A stretch of 64,000 nt of DNA from JAWKOK01 sp963848115. GTDB lineage: Bacteria; Chloroflexota; Anaerolineae; Caldilineales; Caldilineaceae. Below are positions 9,269 to 18,596 of the stretch, piece by piece (the first letter of the stretch is position 1; the number at the start of each line of letters is the position of its first letter). The position numbers and the translations under genes were made by a program. The notes below the pieces were generated by a model. The model did no database searches. It had not been told where the DNA came from and saw only the letters and a program-made list of their open reading frames with translations. The stretch spans positions 434,001 through 498,000 of the forward strand of contig CAWKCP010000020.1 of assembly GCA_963848115.1 (NCBI GenBank), in the 5' to 3' direction.

Positions 9269-10807
9269 CTACACCTCCGAATTCAGTCCAGCCCATTGGG
9301 TGATGCGGAAGATGACGAACTCAGCCGGCTTCACTGGAGCCAACCCCACCTCAATGATGAGCTGACCAAGATCGCGCACCTCCGGCGGATTCAAATCCTC
9401 GTCACACTTCACATAAAACGCCTCTTCAGGCGTACTGCCAAAGAGCGCGCCTGAACGCCAGACCGTGCGCAGGAAGGCCGTCACATCACGCCGTACCCGC
9501 GCCCAAAGTGGGCGGTCGTTGGGCTCAAAGACCACCCATTGAAGCCCGATATCCATGGACGCCTCTACTAGGATGAAAAGTCGGCGCACGCTGACATAGC
9601 GCCATGCTCCATCGCTGCTCAATGTACGTCCGCCCCACACCCGAATGCCACGTCCAGGAAAGGAACGGATACAGTTGACACCTTTCGGATTCAGTTGATC
9701 CTGTTCGCCTCGACTCAGGTTAATCTCCAGATCGATAGCGCCCAACACGGTCTCATTGGCAGGGGCTTTGTGAACGCCCCGTTCTGAGTCGCTACGATTG
9801 TAAATACCGGCAATATGCCCACTTGACGGAATCAGCCTGGTTGAGTTTTCGCTATCGCTGTAATCCGCGACCCTAATCCATGGATAGTAGAGAGCGGCAT
9901 ATGAAGTGTCGAAATTCAGCGCTTCGCGCCACTCTTTGGCCTCCTGGGGACTCAATCCCGGCGGTGTATCCAGAATCGCAAAACGATACTTCATCCTTTC
10001 ACAGTGGTCGATCAACGCTCTCTGTACATTCATGATATACTGCTGGGCCTGGTCTCGACCATCGTAGTCCACCATCAGATCCGGTAGGAGCAGCAGACGA
10101 ATCTCATCGATTGCTTCGAGGCCGGCCAAACCGGATCTTTCATCAGGATCGCCGATGTAGGCATCGACGGTCAGCGCCTGAAGGCCGCCTCCACTCAATT
10201 GATACCGGCCTGCTTTAGGCACAGCGGCGGGCGATCCAGGGTTGACAATGGTCGCACTATTGAACGAAGCCTTGCCCACAAATGTATCGGCGCCCTTGTC
10301 CATCGATAGCCCATTTCGGGCCTCCCCGTTAATACTTAACGAGAAGGTGTCGTCTTCACCGGCCGTCACCTCCACGGCGATGTCGTTACCGGAGGCGCCA
10401 GGCATCTTGGCTGTAATCGTGAAGCTGTTGCCGCGACCCTTGGCCGGAACCCTCACGGATGCCGTGCCTACGACGTTCTCAGTCTCTTGCAGCGCACGCA
10501 GGCTGACGACGTAACATGCGCTACCGCCGTTGCTGAAATATCCATATACTGCGTACGGGAGGTAAGCGCCAGATACAAATTCACCGAAGGTATCGGTAAA
10601 CTGACTCCAACTGGTCACAAGAGTCGCTTTGCCAAGCACAGATTCAGTTGAAGCGCGTTCACCAGTATCCGGATCGGTCTTTTTCAGGCTTGCCTGAGCC
10701 GTCATGCCTACAAAGGCTGCCATCGAAGTACCGACCGCCTCAATCGGACTCGTTCCCCGTTTCAATTCCTCAACGTAGACTCCTGGTGATGCATAGGTAA
10801 CCGCCAT
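9269..10807 (-). CDS. Contractile tail sheath protein
   Basis: Single sheath subunit, 512 residues. The N-terminus YASPGVYVEELKRGTSPIEA, followed by VGTSMAAFVGM, and the C-terminal domain with WGGRTLSSDGAWRYVSVRRL, FILVEASMDIGLQWVVFEPN and VRRDVTAFLRTVWRSGALFG are classic. Contraction of this sheath drives the tube outward. Residues roughly 110-210 hold a surface-insertion domain between the two conserved halves. The start follows AAGGAG at proper spacing. Some eCIS have three sheath genes; only one is present here. Confidence 0.97.
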   Translation of the reverse strand: MAVTYASPGVYVEELKRGTSPIEAVGTSMAAFVGMTAQASLKKTDPDTGERASTESVLGKATLVTSWSQFTDTFGEFVSGAYLPYAVYGYFSNGGSACYVVSLRALQETENVVGTASVRVPAKGRGNSFTITAKMPGASGNDIAVEVTAGEDDTFSLSINGEARNGLSMDKGADTFVGKASFNSATIVNPGSPAAVPKAGRYQLSGGGLQALTVDAYIGDPDERSGLAGLEAIDEIRLLLLPDLMVDYDGRDQAQQYIMNVQRALIDHCERMKYRFAILDTPPGLSPQEAKEWREALNFDTSYAALYYPWIRVADYSDSENSTRLIPSSGHIAGIYNRSDSERGVHKAPANETVLGAIDLEINLSRGEQDQLNPKGVNCIRSFPGRGIRVWGGRTLSSDGAWRYVSVRRLFILVEASMDIGLQWVVFEPNDRPLWARVRRDVTAFLRTVWRSGALFGSTPEEAFYVKCDEDLNPPEVRDLGQLIIEVGLAPVKPAEFVIFRITQWAGLNSEV

Positions 10808-10833
10808 TCTGCTTGCACTCCTTCCTCTTTCAC

Positions 10834-11700
10834 TCAGAACTCAATGTCGTAGGTATCACCATCCGCAGGAACCCTGATCGTCCGCTGCTTGGGACGTCCT
10901 CTCCCGCCAGGATGCCAGACAATCAGCGTATGCTGGCCAGCCGGCAAAGCACCCAACCGGAAACGACCATGCTCGTCAGTCTTATCGATCCAGCCGGTTC
11001 CCTTAATCGCGACGTCACAGTCTTGATAAGGAGTACCATCATGCTTCCTGCGTACACAGCCCCCAATCTCATTCATTTCAGCCTGAGTCTCGTCGCGGAG
11101 CGATCGTGGCGGAGTCAGTGGGCTTGACTGCCCTGTTCGCATGCGGCGATTGAGCACCAGCGGAGGCTTGAACGTCTCACTCGCAAGCCAGGGATCAAAT
11201 GCCAGCGTCACCACATAGGAGATGGTTGGCCGCAGTTCGTTGTCCAACGCGCTCCACACTTCTGCCGGATTTGTAAGCCGATCATGACTGGCTAGTCGCG
11301 TCTGAATCGGGTATGGTTGATCGATCAGGGTGCCGACCAGTTGATCATCGGGCAATGTCGGGCACCGAAAAAGAGCCAGCATCGCGCTTGCGAGGACTCG
11401 GTGTTCGGTATCTGAATGGTTGGCCCAAGCGCTTAGCATATAGAAGCAGTCCACGCGAAAGGGCGTGCGCTTGAGTTGGGCAGTATTGTCGACATTGTCC
11501 AACTGCCGTTCCCACTGATGTTGACGAAGCACATGATTCTCGCGCAGGTCATATAAGAATAGATTGACCGTAGGCTTCTGGAGCCATTTGATGCTGTTTT
11601 CGCGCTTGGGCTGATCGAACTCAATGTTGATCTCCCCGTTTTTGATCGGCATGCCACCGATCAACATCTTCCGGATTGTCTGGTCTAGATCATGAATCAT
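10834..11700 (-). CDS. eCIS cap/tube terminator (Pvc16-like, DUF4255) with C-terminal Ig-like domain
   Basis: Residues 1-185 are the Pvc16 N-terminal domain (DUF4255), which caps the tube and sheath: MIHDLDQTIRKMLIGGMPIK, PTVNLFLYDLRENHVLRQHQ, VDCFYMLSAWANHSDTEHRV. Residues about 215-288 form a carboxypeptidase-regulatory-like beta sandwich (ALPAGQHTLIVWHPGG). Such added domains are frequent in terminators of environmental eCIS. The gene lies just upstream of the sheath, in the usual order, and overlaps no neighbour. Confidence 0.9.
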   Translation of the reverse strand: MIHDLDQTIRKMLIGGMPIKNGEINIEFDQPKRENSIKWLQKPTVNLFLYDLRENHVLRQHQWERQLDNVDNTAQLKRTPFRVDCFYMLSAWANHSDTEHRVLASAMLALFRCPTLPDDQLVGTLIDQPYPIQTRLASHDRLTNPAEVWSALDNELRPTISYVVTLAFDPWLASETFKPPLVLNRRMRTGQSSPLTPPRSLRDETQAEMNEIGGCVRRKHDGTPYQDCDVAIKGTGWIDKTDEHGRFRLGALPAGQHTLIVWHPGGRGRPKQRTIRVPADGDTYDIEF

Positions 11701-11742
11701 GCGCTTGCGTCCATTCGATTGCTCGCCACGAGACGTTCGGGA

Positions 11743-12480
11743 CTAAGACAGCGATTCTTCTTCATCATCCAATTCCTGCATCTGAACTGGCATCTCGTCT
11801 TCCGGCAATTGGCTCTGCAGATCCTCATCCTCGTCCAATGCCTGCTGAGCAACCTGGGTTTGAATCTCTTCTTCATCGTCCTCCAAACGCTGGACGTCCA
11901 TACCGGCTTCGGACATGCGCACCGATTTGGCCGCAGCATCCGCTTCCTTCTCAAATTTGTCTCCTGGGGCATTGACTGTCATCGGACCGCCACCATTGCC
12001 CACCATGCCGCTGGCCTGCTGGATGACATGGGTCAGTTCATGGGCTATCAACTCCTGGCCATCGGAGGTATGAGGTTGATAGGCTCCGTCGCGAAAAAAG
12101 ACGTCTTGACCTGTGGTGAATGCACGAGCCCCCAACTGGCGGTTGAGTTGGTCCGATTCACGCGAGGTATGGACGTGTACATTGCCGAAATCATGGCCAA
12201 GGGATGCCCCCATTTGCATCTGTGTTTGCGTATTCAGTAGTTGTCCTTCGCTACGTCCGCGATTGATTCGATCCGCCGTACCTTCATCAAGGTCAGACGG
12301 TTCATCAGAACTACGCTGCGCCAACAGACGCTGCACAGCCCTATTGCCGATCGATTGCTGCAACGCGCTCAACCGGGGCTGCACATCGCCATGGTGAGAA
12401 TCCTGCCTGCGCGATTCAAGGTTCTCGGCCTTGCGCACAGCTTTCGGCGTTCGATCATCGAATATCTTCGTTACATCCAT
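11743..12480 (-). CDS. DUF4157 (eCIS core) protein with HExxH motif
   Basis: The central region, RSEGQLLNTQTQMQMGASLG through NVHVHTSRESDQL to DGQELIAHELTHVIQQASG, is the DUF4157 domain, a marker of eCIS loci. HELTH is a zinc-metallopeptidase-like motif. Unlike many DUF4157 proteins this one has no C-terminal toxin domain: after about residue 170 it ends in an acidic Gln/Glu tail (QSQLPEDEMPVQMQELDDEE). I choose the ATG at 12480 (MDVTKIFDD) because GGAG lies six bases upstream; an earlier in-frame ATG exists at 12504. DUF4157 is thought to help load or process cargo, so this may be a cargo adaptor. Confidence 0.85.
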   Translation of the reverse strand: MDVTKIFDDRTPKAVRKAENLESRRQDSHHGDVQPRLSALQQSIGNRAVQRLLAQRSSDEPSDLDEGTADRINRGRSEGQLLNTQTQMQMGASLGHDFGNVHVHTSRESDQLNRQLGARAFTTGQDVFFRDGAYQPHTSDGQELIAHELTHVIQQASGMVGNGGGPMTVNAPGDKFEKEADAAAKSVRMSEAGMDVQRLEDDEEEIQTQVAQQALDEDEDLQSQLPEDEMPVQMQELDDEEESLS

Positions 12481-12594
12481 GAGTATCTCCATCCATGTCG
12501 ACACATCTCGATTGTTTCCGTATCCGCTAAACCCAAAAATGTGGCGACATCTCCTACCGGCGTTGCCAGGCGCACAGACTTCTACCGAGGATTT

Positions 12595-14815
12595 CTAGCC
12601 ATAGTGTTCCGACCCGCTATCCATTTCAGACTCGTTACCAAGAAGATCGGCCTCCATCGTCAAGCGCCCCATCTTCTGCAGTTCACGTCTAGTACCGTGC
12701 AACAGATGCTGCATCGTCACGCACTGACCGTCTGCCGCTGCCAGATACGCAGCGCTGACTAGTACATTGCGAATGCTGCCGCCGGCCAGTCGGAACCGCT
12801 GTGCCAGCGATTCAAAATCGAGGTCTGGATCGTGGGGCACGTCTGCGGGGAAGAGTGTCCGCCAAATCTGTAGACGCTCACTCTCCTCTGGGAATGGAAA
12901 GTCTACGAAAAAATGTAGCCGACGCGTGAAGGCTTCGTCCAGATTCGCCTGCAAGTTGGTCGCCAGAATCGTCACGCCATCGTAGGCCTCCATGCGCTGC
13001 AACAGATAGCTGATCTCGATATTTGCATAGCGATCATGGGCATCACGTACTTCAGAGCGCTTGCCGAAAAGAGCATCAGCCTCATCAAAAAAGAGAATGG
13101 CGTTGCTAGTCTCAGCCTCGCTGAAGATACGTTCCAGATTCTTTTCTGTTTCACCTATGTACTTACTTACAACGCCAGAAAGATCGATCTTGTACAGATC
13201 CAGTCCCAGCTCGCCGGCAATGATCTCAGCTACCATCGTCTTGCCGGTGCCTGGTGGTCCTGAAAAGAGCGCTGTGATGCCACGACTGGAGACCAGCTTC
13301 CGCGCCACGCCCCACCCATCAAGCACGGTTGGCCGACCACGCACGGTGTCGACTAGTTCTTGCATTGCGCACAACGGATCGGCAGGCAAGACAATGTCGT
13401 CCCACCCGTAGCGCGGCTCAATCTTGCACGCCAGCGACGCCAGATCGTGGATTCGAGTGCATGCGAGCGGCGGCAAGCAGATCCTCATCTTGCACGCAAT
13501 CACCACGCTGGACCGCCAAATCCTTAGCCGAGGCGACGGCATCTCGAATGAGCGCTGAAGTTAACTGGAACTGGCCGGCCAATACATCGACGATCGGTCT
13601 GTTCGTCGCTACCTCTTCATGCAAGAAATACTTCCAGAGCGCTAAACGTTGCCGATAGCATGGAACAGGAAAACTTAGCCAATGCAGTCGGCGAGTGCGC
13701 TCATCGCCTTGTGCTCGCCATTGTTTCGACGCGCCAACAATGATCAGACCTGGATAGGCACAAAGTTCGGACAACAGACTTGGTTGGTTCACACCATCGA
13801 TTAGGAATGCCTGCCAGTCTGTCAAATAGGGAATCGATCCCGTAAGGCGGGCGTCTCGCAGCGCCATCCGAAGGATGATCATGGGAGAAAGCTCGTGTTC
13901 CAATGCTGTTGCAAGGTTGATAGTAAGTAGCGGGCAGTTACGAATAGCGGCCAGTTCATTGGCAGCGGCGTCTTGGTATAGGCGATCTGGCCCATAAAAC
14001 GCGATGACAGGCTGATCGGCCTGATTGTTCAAGAGGCTCAGCCACTCTTCTTTGTCGAAGTTACCTCCCGAAATCCACGAAGCCCTCTCATTGTGTTCTG
14101 GGAACGTAAGGGCAACACAGTCACCCATCTCGCCATGAGGTTGGTACTTTCCAGTGAGCCAAGCCACCAACGATTCATCAATTGTCAGTGGTTGGCTCAA
14201 TAGTGACTGTCCGACCTGTTGGTCATCTCTGCTACGTTGGAGGAAGTGATATCTGAACAGCTTTGCATCATCACGGAAGTGGTCTAGCGTGCCAAACCGC
14301 TGCCCCATGTTCTCGCACAGTACGTTCATGACAAGAGCGACGCTTGGACGCTTGCGACTGACATCGTCCTGCAAATATCCGTAGATCTTCTCGTAGCGCA
14401 AATCGAGGGCCGGAGCAAGACAGATGAGTAGCGTATCTACTTCAAAGGAGTTCAGCTCGAACGTTGTGACAAGGTGCTCAAGACGTAGAGAGTGTCCCTC
14501 AGTTTTGGCTCTTGCCACGATTGTCTTGGTTCGTCTCGCCAGCTGTTCGGCTGCCGCCTCAAATTCTTCTGCAGCACCTGGATTCGCTACTGCTAGATGT
14601 CCCCACGTCGTTCCCAAAGGCCGTTGCAGCAGCATGTGCGCTTCGTCGTCGGAGACGTACAACCCGCGGAAGATATCGGATTGATCTTGGTTGGCCATTT
14701 GCCATCGAAAGATCTGTCGGTTCAAGAGCAAATCGATTCGCGCCAACTCAGCCTCCAGATGTTGCAGGCTGAGATCGGTTCGGTTATGTATCTCGGAAGG
14801 ATCGTGATCAGGCAT
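12595..14815 (-). CDS. eCIS AAA+ ATPase (Afp15-like), frameshifted
   Basis: Hexameric ATPase of eCIS loci, needed for assembly or sheath recycling. The N-terminal 450 residues (MPDHDPSEIHNRTDLSLQHL onward) are the family-specific arm. The AAA domain follows with Walker A SGPPGTGKT, Walker B AILFFDEADALFGKR and an Arg-finger segment NLDEAFTRRL. The two halves are in different frames: one ends EDLLAAARMHSN and the other resumes HDLASLACKIEPRYGWDD. Deleting one of the two C at 13449-13450 restores a protein of about 740 residues. The first gene of the minus-strand cluster; start at 14815 chosen over 14893 because homology begins there. Confidence 0.88.
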
Positions 14816-14989
14816 TGCCACCACGCGCCCTTTACATCTTCTAGGTTCTATCAAAAACACTCTCAATTGGAGCAAACACCAATAGCAAAACACAACTGTG
14901 TCTACACGATGTCTACAAGGTGGCTACAAGATGAGTAGAAGCAGAAGCGCAGACAATATGTAAGCCATCCCGGATTTTGGGATGGCTCA

Positions 14990-15330
14990 TGTATTGTGTT
15001 GATTGACGAAAAAACCTCCTGAGCGAGACTGAAGGTGACAAAGCCAGCAGTCTAGCCAGGAGGTTTCGACATGGACGATTTCAATGAAGGCGCAGTAGGG
15101 CAAGAATGAGAGCGAGTGACATCGCGAGTGGAGAGGCGGCTGGTGCACTCTTTTATGCCCGCTGTTGGTGGCACTGGATGCACAGAATACTAAACACAGC
15201 TCGGCCACATCAAGGCATCGATCTCGAGACGCCGATTCACCGATTGCCTCAGAGTCGAGACGGCCCGATCCAGCGTCGAGACGTACTGGGAGGAATCATC
15301 CACGACTACCATCGCAGGGCTGCGTAGCCT
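14990..15330. mobile_element. Insertion sequence remnant (IS481/IS3-type transposase C-terminus)
   Basis: The plus-strand text at about 15186-15327 reads RILNTARPHQGIDLETPIHR and then VLGGIIHDYHRRA, typical of the end of IS481/IS3-group integrase-core transposases. The rest of the gene is missing. A start-like segment, AGGAGG before an ATG at 15071, reads MDDFNEGAVGQE and then stops. An imperfect inverted repeat (AACCTCCTGAGCGAGACTG, with its partner CAGTCTAGCCAGGAGGTTT) spans about 15012-15067 and may be an element end. The stretch 15331-15620 has no recognisable gene. Non-functional. Confidence 0.65.
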
Positions 15331-15620
15331 CGTTTCCCCAGTCGAATGGAATTTTTGGACCATACGCTGGAATCAATTCCCAATGCCTTTCGTCATTTCC
15401 AAGCTTCGTAGCAACATTCGCTGCCTTTCCCTGGGGCAATGCCATCTTGACTTTGCGTCAATACTGGTCAGATGCCCGGTGCGCATCGAAGACATATCGA
15501 CTATAATTGGAGCAGAATCCCTAGCCAGGGTTGGTATTTTCGGAAGCAGTCTACCGAATAGGGGCCTGCTAGAGGAGCAACACTGGTTGTCACAATCGAA
15601 GACAGAAATCGTAGCGCAGA

Positions 15621-15650
15621 ACCCTGGCAGGTGAGATGTCAGGGTTTTTT
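15621..15650 (+). terminator. Rho-independent terminator-like hairpin upstream of the ferredoxin gene
   Basis: ACCCTG pairs with CAGGGT, followed by a run of six T at 15645-15650. It would stop transcription entering from the insertion sequence remnant and insulate the oxidoreductase operon that begins 30 bases later. An attenuator role for the operon cannot be excluded. Confidence 0.5.
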
Positions 15651-15681
15651 GATTGGCAATTGACGAGAAGCGATAGGGGAT

Positions 15682-15930
15682 ATGATGGCCCGAGGCTCAG
15701 TCACCATTTGCTTCGATAGATGTAAGGGGTGCGAACTGTGCATCCACACCTGTCCTCAGAAGGTGCTACGGCTGTCGGATGACTACAACAGCCGAGGGTA
15801 TCGTTCAGTCATGGTCGATGAGAGGCTGAATTTGTGTACGGGTTGCGCCATTTGCGCCGTGGTCTGTCCGGATGCAGTCTTCACAGTCTGGCGGGAAGCG
15901 CCAACGACTCAGCTACCGCAAGCCGGGTAA
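15682..15930 (+). CDS. Ferredoxin-type delta subunit of 2-oxoacid:ferredoxin oxidoreductase
   Basis: An 82-residue two-[4Fe-4S] protein. The first cluster motif is CKGCELCIHTCPQKV and the second CTGCAICAVVCPDAV, the classical paired CxxCxxCxxxCP arrangement. It takes electrons from the thiamine-dependent catalytic subunits encoded just downstream. Order ferredoxin, alpha, beta, gamma is usual for Vor/Kor-type enzymes. Two adjacent ATG codons (15682, 15685) are possible starts. The next gene begins 11 bases after the stop. Confidence 0.93.
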   Translation: MMARGSVTICFDRCKGCELCIHTCPQKVLRLSDDYNSRGYRSVMVDERLNLCTGCAICAVVCPDAVFTVWREAPTTQLPQAG

Positions 15931-15941
15931 GGGAGTGCACC

Positions 15942-17051
15942 ATGGCGAAAGAACTGTGGAAAGGCAATGAGGCTCTGGCCGAAGCTGCCATCCGCGCTGG
16001 TGCGGAGGCGTTTTTTGGCTATCCAATTACGCCCCAGACTGAATTGCTGGAATATATGTCGTGGCGAATGCCCGAACTGAATCGTGTATTCGTACAGGCA
16101 GAAAGCGAAATCGGCGCCATCAACATGCTCTATGGCGCAGCCTGCACGGGCGCACGTGCCATGTCATCTTCATCATCGCCCGGCATCAGCCTGATGCAGG
16201 AAGGGCTGAGCTACATCGCTGCCAGCGAAGTACCATGCGTCTTGATCGACATCATGCGCGGCGGTCCGGGGCTAGGCAACATCCAGCCCAGTCAAGGTGA
16301 CTACTTCCAGATTACCCGATCGGCAGGACACGGAGATTACCATGCCCTTGTTCTCGCCCCATCTTCGATTCAGGAAGCCGTCGACATGATGGGCATCAGC
16401 TTCGAATTGGCATTCAAATACCGACATATCGTGATTGTAGCGGGTGACGGTGCTCTGGGGCAGCTTATGGAGCCAGTAGAGATGCCACCGTTCCGGGAGC
16501 TGCCATCCGAGCGACCGGAGTGGGCGATTTCGGGATCGCACGGCCGAGAAACGCGTTCGATCTCGTCGCTCCATCTTGGCGCCAAATGTCTGGAAGCGCA
16601 TAATCTTCGCCTACAAGAAAAGCTGGCGCTGATACGATCCAATGAGACTCGCTACGAGACGAAGTGGACCAACGACGCCGACATTCTGGTCGTTGCCTTT
16701 GGCATGGTGGGCCGTATTGCCCAGTCCGCCATTGCGCAGGCACGTTCCAAGGGATTGAAGGTGGGACTGTTCCGCCCGGTTACGCTCTGGCCCTTTCCGG
16801 ATGCCGTTCTCAGTGGGCTTGTCCAGAAGGTGCGTGGGGTGCTTGTCGTCGAGATGAATGCGGGCCAGATGTTGGAGGACGTCGAGCGCGTTGTGCAGGG
16901 GCGAGTGCCGGTGCACTTTCTTGGCCGAATGGGCGGCACCATTCCACTGCCGGATGAAATTTCTGAGGCGATTGAACAAATGCACACAGCCACCCATGGA
17001 GTCATCCAACGTGCCAATGGCCATAAAGGTTCACCGGCAGTGGTCAACTAG
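15942..17051 (+). CDS. vorB: 2-oxoacid:ferredoxin oxidoreductase alpha subunit, VorB type
   Basis: Pyrimidine-binding catalytic subunit that oxidatively decarboxylates a 2-oxo acid to acyl-CoA with reduction of ferredoxin. The N-terminus MAKELWKGNEALAEAAIRAG, the FFGYPITPQTELLEYMSWRM segment, the SSSPGISLMQEGLSYIAASE segment and MRGGPGLGNIQPSQGDYFQ match subunits named 3-methyl-2-oxobutanoate dehydrogenase VorB. The frame is open from 15834, but the ATG at 15942 after GGGAG is the family start. The branched-chain substrate preference is inferred from this naming and from the amino acid dehydrogenase downstream; 2-oxoglutarate (KorA) remains possible. Confidence 0.9.
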   Translation: MAKELWKGNEALAEAAIRAGAEAFFGYPITPQTELLEYMSWRMPELNRVFVQAESEIGAINMLYGAACTGARAMSSSSSPGISLMQEGLSYIAASEVPCVLIDIMRGGPGLGNIQPSQGDYFQITRSAGHGDYHALVLAPSSIQEAVDMMGISFELAFKYRHIVIVAGDGALGQLMEPVEMPPFRELPSERPEWAISGSHGRETRSISSLHLGAKCLEAHNLRLQEKLALIRSNETRYETKWTNDADILVVAFGMVGRIAQSAIAQARSKGLKVGLFRPVTLWPFPDAVLSGLVQKVRGVLVVEMNAGQMLEDVERVVQGRVPVHFLGRMGGTIPLPDEISEAIEQMHTATHGVIQRANGHKGSPAVVN

Positions 17052-17093
17052 CGGAAAGAGAAGGCGCCGACTCAGAAAAATGGGAAGTGTATC

Positions 17094-17912
17094 GTGAAGC
17101 ACCAAGAGACCACCAACTCATCCACACGGACGCACAGGGAACTCACGGGCGTCGGCTCAGATCAGATGATTCAGGTCTATCGACGCCCTGAGAGTCTGCG
17201 CGACGTCCCCACGCTCTTCTGTCCGGGCTGCACACATGGCACCATTCACCGGCTCATTGCAGAAGTGATCGATGAGTTGGGGATACGGGAGCGAGCGATC
17301 GTTGTCGCGCCGGTGGGGTGTGCGGTTTTTGCCTACGAATACTTCAATCTAGACGGCTGCGAGGCGGCTCATGGCCGCGCCCCGGCCATGGCCACAGGGT
17401 TGAAGCGGATGTTGCCGGATCGGATCGTCTTCACCTATCAAGGCGATGGCGACTTGGCTGCAATCGGAGCCAACGAGCTCCTGCATGCTGCTGCGCGCGG
17501 TGAGAATATTTCGATCTTCTTCATAAACAACGCCACCTACGGTATGACTGGCGGCCAGATGGCGCCCACGTCCCTGCTTGGCCAGGTCACGGCGACAACG
17601 ATGCATGGGCGTGCGAGCCGAATGCACGGTCATCCAATTTGCATTCCTGAATTGCTGGCAAGCATGCCGGGTGTAGCCTATGCGGTGCGGCGTTCAACCC
17701 ATTCAGTCGCCGAAGTTCGTAAGGCTAGAAAGGCGATTAAGTTGGCATTTCAGGCACAAATGCAGGGACTGGGACTAAGCATCGTGGAAATCCTGAGCAC
17801 CTGTCCGACCAACTGGCACTTGGAGCCCGTCCAGGCACTGGACTTCATCCGCGACCAAATGACGACCGTTTTCCCGATCGGCGATTTCAAGAACGTCATG
17901 AGGGAGGCCTAA
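17094..17912 (+). CDS. 2-oxoacid:ferredoxin oxidoreductase beta subunit (thiamine pyrophosphate binding)
   Basis: Contains the expected CPGCTHG near residue 43, the PVGCAVFAYEYFNLDG segment, and the thiamine/Mg motif GDGDLAAIGANELLHAA followed by NNATYGMTGGQMAPTS. With 272 residues it is a standard beta subunit. The first 30 residues before YRRPESL are not conserved and a later start (MIQVYRRP) is possible. It overlaps by one base with the gamma gene: its last stop base is the A of the next ATG. Confidence 0.92.
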   Translation: MKHQETTNSSTRTHRELTGVGSDQMIQVYRRPESLRDVPTLFCPGCTHGTIHRLIAEVIDELGIRERAIVVAPVGCAVFAYEYFNLDGCEAAHGRAPAMATGLKRMLPDRIVFTYQGDGDLAAIGANELLHAAARGENISIFFINNATYGMTGGQMAPTSLLGQVTATTMHGRASRMHGHPICIPELLASMPGVAYAVRRSTHSVAEVRKARKAIKLAFQAQMQGLGLSIVEILSTCPTNWHLEPVQALDFIRDQMTTVFPIGDFKNVMREA

Positions 17913-18490
17913 TGGAGACATCAATCATCTGTTCAGGGTTTGGTGGCCAAGGTGCGCTCTTCGCTGGACAGATATTGGCCTATGCCGCCATGGAGAGCGA
18001 CAAGCAGGTTACTTGGATCCCTTCTTACGGGCCAGAGATGCGTGGCGGCACGGCCCACTGCACGGTAATCATCGCAGACGAGCCGGTCGCATCTCCGCTG
18101 GTGAGGAATCCGGACTGTGTGGTCGCAATGAACTTGCCCTCCACCGACAAATATGAGCCGCTTGTCAAGAGTGGTGGACTCATGATCGTGAATTCCGATC
18201 TTGTGACGCGCTCGATGGAGCGCAATGATATTCGCACAATCATGATTTCCGGCACCGCACTCGCCCAAGAAGCAGGCGATATGGAATTGGTCAACATGGT
18301 TATGTTAGGCGCACTCGTAGCGCTGAGTACTGTGGTCGAGTTTGCCGCGGTCGAGAAGGCGCTACGGGGTCATCTCCCACTGCACCATCAAGAGATGCTT
18401 AGGGCAGACCTCAGAGCGCTGCACGAAGGATACGACTACGGCTGTGGCCTGCGCACTCAACCGATCGATGCAACGGCACTGAAGCCATGA
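17912..18490 (+). CDS. 2-oxoacid:ferredoxin oxidoreductase gamma subunit
   Basis: The 192-residue gamma subunit has the typical opening CSGFGGQGALFAGQILAYAA, then the conserved VTWIPSYGPEMRGGTAHCTV segment and VMLGALVALSTVV near the C-terminus. This completes a four-gene D-A-B-C operon with overlapping or closely spaced genes. The downstream amino acid dehydrogenase starts 107 bases later and may be cotranscribed. Confidence 0.93.
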   Translation: METSIICSGFGGQGALFAGQILAYAAMESDKQVTWIPSYGPEMRGGTAHCTVIIADEPVASPLVRNPDCVVAMNLPSTDKYEPLVKSGGLMIVNSDLVTRSMERNDIRTIMISGTALAQEAGDMELVNMVMLGALVALSTVVEFAAVEKALRGHLPLHHQEMLRADLRALHEGYDYGCGLRTQPIDATALKP

Positions 18491-18596
18491 CAATCTGTAC
18501 CCTTGAGTTTCTGCGAAAGCCAATATCGATCATCCTGGGCGACGTGTGAGGAAGCAGGATGGCGAATCATAGGGCATTCGAAGGAGGTAAGTACCA

